Assembly (NCBI GenBank): GCA_030040815.1
Contig: JASHSZ010000314.1
Span: 1 to 7,691 of the forward strand
Origin: Streptosporangiaceae bacterium
GTDB taxonomy: Bacteria > Actinomycetota > Actinomycetes > Streptosporangiales > Streptosporangiaceae
DNA length: 7,691 bases
Reading direction: 5' to 3'
The position numbers were made by a program, and so were the translations under genes. Below are positions 5,861-7,691 of the stretch, piece after piece. How positions within the stretch are numbered: position 1 is the stretch's first letter; each line of letters begins with the position of its first letter. The notes under the pieces are model-generated. The model saw nothing but the letters and a program-made list of their open reading frames with translations, was not told the origin of the DNA and searched no databases.

Positions 5861-5886
5861 CGTACATGGACTACGTACATGGACTC
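5861..5886 (+). repeat. Tandem 13-bp direct repeat carrying operator half-sites
   Basis: CGTACATGGACT(A/C) occurs twice back to back (5861-5873 and 5874-5886; 12 of 13 identical). Each copy begins with CGTACA, a half-site like the CGTATA arm of O1 and O2. The CGTA(T/C)A half-sites at 5848, 5861 and 5874 are spaced exactly 13 bp apart. Confidence 0.6.
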
Positions 5887-5900
5887 AACAGTAACGACCG

Positions 5901-5904
5901 GGAG
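5901..5904 (+). promoter_or_regulatory. Ribosome-binding site deciding the MFS start
   Basis: GGAG within a purine-rich stretch ends 9 nt before ATG 5914. The in-frame ATG at 5866 has no such site and lies inside the repeat array. Confidence 0.65.
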
Positions 5905-5913
5905 AGAGTAACC

Positions 5914-7404
5914 ATGCCCACGCGAACGCAGCAGCCCCGCCAGCAGGACCTGGCGTTGTCCCGGCAGCAGGACAGACGCTGGTGGATCCTGGCGGCGGTG
6001 AGCCTGGCCACCTTCATGACCTATCTCGATAACAACGTGACTAATGTCGCGATCCCGACCATCCAGCGCAGCCTGCACCTGTCCATCGCGGGGCTGGAGT
6101 GGGTGGTCAGCAGCTACATCCTGGTTTTCGCGAGCCTGCTGCTGGCCGGAGGCCGGCTGGCGGACAGCTACGGGCGGCGACGTCTGTTCTTCGCGGGCCT
6201 GTCGGTGTTCACGCTTGCCTCGCTTTTCGCGGGCCTGGCCACCAGCGGTGGCGTGCTGATCGGCGCTCGGCTGGTGCAGGGCCTCGGCGCCGCGCTGCTG
6301 GCGCCGACCACGCTCGCGGTCATCATGGCCACGTTCACCGATGCCAGGGAGCGCACCAGCGCGATCGGGGCCTGGACCGCGATCGGGGCGCTGGCGCTGG
6401 CACTCGGACCACTGATCGGCGGGCTCATCAGCCAGCACCTGCACTGGGGGTGGATCTTCTTCATCAACGTGCCGATCGGCGTGGTCACCTTCGCGATCGC
6501 CGTCCCTACCATGCGGGAGTCGCGCGACTCCGCGGCCGCGCGCAGGCTGGACATCCCCGGCCTGGTCACCTCGGCGGCGGCAACGTTCGCCCTGACCTAC
6601 GCGCTGATCGAAGGCCACGATAGGGGCTGGACGTCGCCGCTGATCGTGACTGCCTTCCTGGTGGCTGCGGTAGCCGCGGCCTTGTTTGGCGTCATCGAGT
6701 TGCGAACAGCGCAGCCGATGGTGGATATCCGCCTGTTCGGCACGCGGGTGTTCGGCGGCGGTACGGCGGTGACGATGCTGTGGGCCTTCGGCATCCTCGG
6801 CATCTACTTCTTCACCTCGATCTACCTGCAGACCATCCTGGGCTTCTCGCTGACGAAGGCGGGCCTGGCCTTCGTGCCGATGGCCATCTGCATGGCCGCA
6901 TTCGCCTCGGTGTCTCCGCAGGTCGCACCCCGGCTCGGCACGCACCGCACCGTCGGGCTCGGGATGGCCGTCATGGCGGTCGGCCTGTACTTGGTTGCGC
7001 GCCTCGGTGGCAGCGCAACGTTCGCCGGCCTGATGCCCGGCTTCGTGTTGTTCGGGTCGGGTGCCGGCCTCATGACCGTGCCGCTGACCAACGCGGTCGT
7101 GCACTCCATGCCGTCCGAGCGCTCCGGCGTGGCGTCCGCGCTGATGAACGCGTCGCGCGAGCTGGCCGGGCTGCTGGGGATCACGGTCATCGGTGCGGTG
7201 CTGCGGGCCCGGCAGAGCGTGGCACTGCGCGCGGGCGCGTCGCCAGCGGCCGCGTTCCTGCACGGCTACCACGACGGCCTGCTGCTGACCGTGGCGCTCC
7301 TCATCCTCGGTGCCGTGGTGGGGTGGGCCTCGCTGCGCCGACTGCGCGCGCTCGAGCCGGCGGCGCCTTCGGCGACCACGCGGCCGCGGCCAGTGCGCGA
7401 GTAG
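5914..7404 (+). CDS. MFS drug exporter, DHA2 family (EmrB/QacA type, 14 TM)
   Basis: This is a 496-residue inner-membrane proton-coupled efflux protein. A polar 20-residue tail precedes about 14 hydrophobic segments (roughly 23-45, 62-82, 88-108, 113-136, 148-172, 179-199, 213-233, 243-263, 281-304, 310-333, 345-363, 369-392, 412-430, 453-475). Family motifs: LDNNVTNVAIP (38-48, motif D1 with Asn where Thr is common), GGRLADSYGRRR (79-90, motif A), RLVQGLGAALLAP (119-131, motif B), GPLIGG (165-170, motif C of drug/H+ antiporters) and WGWIFFINVPIG (178-189). The start is set by the SD; an upstream ATG at 5866 would add 16 non-family residues. Length is normal for DHA2. It is divergent from tetR and probably repressed by it. 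Expected substrates are hydrophobic drugs or a metabolite; which one cannot be read from sequence. Confidence 0.92.
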   Translation: MPTRTQQPRQQDLALSRQQDRRWWILAAVSLATFMTYLDNNVTNVAIPTIQRSLHLSIAGLEWVVSSYILVFASLLLAGGRLADSYGRRRLFFAGLSVFTLASLFAGLATSGGVLIGARLVQGLGAALLAPTTLAVIMATFTDARERTSAIGAWTAIGALALALGPLIGGLISQHLHWGWIFFINVPIGVVTFAIAVPTMRESRDSAAARRLDIPGLVTSAAATFALTYALIEGHDRGWTSPLIVTAFLVAAVAAALFGVIELRTAQPMVDIRLFGTRVFGGGTAVTMLWAFGILGIYFFTSIYLQTILGFSLTKAGLAFVPMAICMAAFASVSPQVAPRLGTHRTVGLGMAVMAVGLYLVARLGGSATFAGLMPGFVLFGSGAGLMTVPLTNAVVHSMPSERSGVASALMNASRELAGLLGITVIGAVLRARQSVALRAGASPAAAFLHGYHDGLLLTVALLILGAVVGWASLRRLRALEPAAPSATTRPRPVRE

Positions 7405-7435
7405 CGCCGCCTCGGGCCGCCGCGCGGAACGAATC

Positions 7436-7464
7436 TCGGCCGCTTCGGTGGCCGATTTTCGTTT
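7436..7464 (+). terminator. Rho-independent terminator with UUCG tetraloop
   Basis: TCGGCCGC (7436-7443) pairs with GTGGCCGA (7448-7455): eight pairs including one G-U, closed by a C(UUCG)G tetraloop. The T-rich tract TTTTCGTTT (7456-7464) follows directly. It lies 31 bp after the exporter stop and ends that transcript, insulating the next gene. Confidence 0.88.
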
Positions 7465-7525
7465 GGGGAACTGGGTGACTGCGGCCGCGGCCCACCTCGG
7501 ACCGGCGTCGTTGTGGCTGGACCCG

Positions 7526-7554
7526 TTGACTACTGCGGTCGATGGCAGTAAAGC
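7526..7554 (+). promoter_or_regulatory. Possible promoter of the right-edge gene
   Basis: TTGACT (7526-7531) is followed after 17 bp by TAAAGC (7549-7554). The -35 is good and the -10 poor. It is correctly placed between the exporter terminator and the gene starting at 7618. Confidence 0.35.
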
Positions 7555-7617
7555 CGGAGACGAGCCATGCATGCAGGCGCGTCTCGCGCACCGGGCCACT
7601 CAGCCACCGGAGGATTC

Positions 7618-7691
7618 ATGGGGACGAGGAAGTTCAGCGTTCGCGAGCAGGCCGCACCGCCGAGCACGGAGCCGTCGGCGCAAGAGCTGAC
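7618..7691 (+). CDS. Start of an unidentified gene, cut by the window edge
   Basis: Only 24 codons and two bases are present (MGTRKFSVREQ, then a Pro/Ala/Ser/Glu-rich stretch), open to the end of the window. GGAGG at 7609-7613, 4 nt upstream of the ATG, makes this a credible start. An in-frame ATG at 7567 with GGAGA at 7556-7560 is an alternative that adds 17 residues; a TAA at 7549-7551 rules out anything further upstream. The residues seen are hydrophilic, with no signal peptide or membrane segment. Product not recognisable. Confidence 0.6.
   Translation, partial: MGTRKFSVREQAAPPSTEPSAQEL

Noticed and set aside
5802..5867. TetR starting at 5867
   Set aside because: It would place the tetR promoter and operators inside its coding region and adds a 22-residue tail unlike TetR proteins.
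5866..5913. Exporter starting at ATG 5866
   Set aside because: It lies inside the 13-bp repeats with no SD and adds 16 residues foreign to the family; ATG 5914 has an SD at suitable spacing.
5833..7599. A 588-codon open frame on the minus strand across the exporter gene
   Set aside because: Its translation is Arg/Gln/His-rich low-complexity sequence with no family motif. It is the usual antisense shadow of a GC-rich gene; the plus-strand frame has clear DHA2 motifs.

Overview
The sequence is very GC-rich, with GC-biased third codon positions, GTG as well as ATG starts, short intergenic gaps and several genes lacking a clear Shine-Dalgarno. It also encodes actinobacterial-looking proteins. 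Together these point to a high-GC actinobacterium; the genus cannot be told from the sequence alone.

Left part (1-303): seven perfect tandem copies of a 20-bp unit begin at the window edge and may continue upstream. A gene-free leader of about 160 bp follows, carrying a spaced direct repeat and an inverted repeat ahead of larA.

Central part (304-4434): this is a complete Lar module. larA encodes a nickel-pincer-nucleotide (NPN) dependent 2-hydroxyacid (lactate-type) racemase. larB, larC and larE encode the three enzymes that make the NPN cofactor: LarB carboxylates nicotinic acid adenine dinucleotide and releases AMP, LarE adds sulfur to both carboxylates, and LarC inserts nickel using CTP. 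The layout is larA> <larE larB>larC>. larA and larE converge with 12 bp between their stops, and larE and larB diverge across about 25 bp that hold a perfect inverted repeat. larB and larC overlap by 4 bp. LarE carries three cysteines in the arrangement of the [4Fe-4S] class of LarE, not the single sacrificial cysteine of the Lactobacillus plantarum enzyme. LarC is one uninterrupted frame. No nickel transporter, LarD-type channel or Lar regulator lies in the window.

Right part (4453-7404): this is an efflux and stress module. A TetR-family repressor and an AhpD-like/carboxymuconolactone decarboxylase family 'peroxidase-related' protein are encoded together on the minus strand. They diverge from a 14-helix DHA2 (EmrB/QacA type) drug-exporter gene. 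The 112-bp divergent region contains a TTGACA -35 box, a 13-bp palindrome just downstream of it, a second near-copy and a tandem 13-bp repeat. This is what an autoregulated TetR/exporter pair usually looks like. The exporter gene ends in a strong UUCG-tetraloop terminator.

Right edge: the first 24 codons of an unidentified gene start at 7618 behind a good ribosome-binding site. No wholly unknown system is evident. The most useful observations are the tandem repeat, the two candidate operator regions, the LarE cysteine class and the residue change in a conserved LarB motif.
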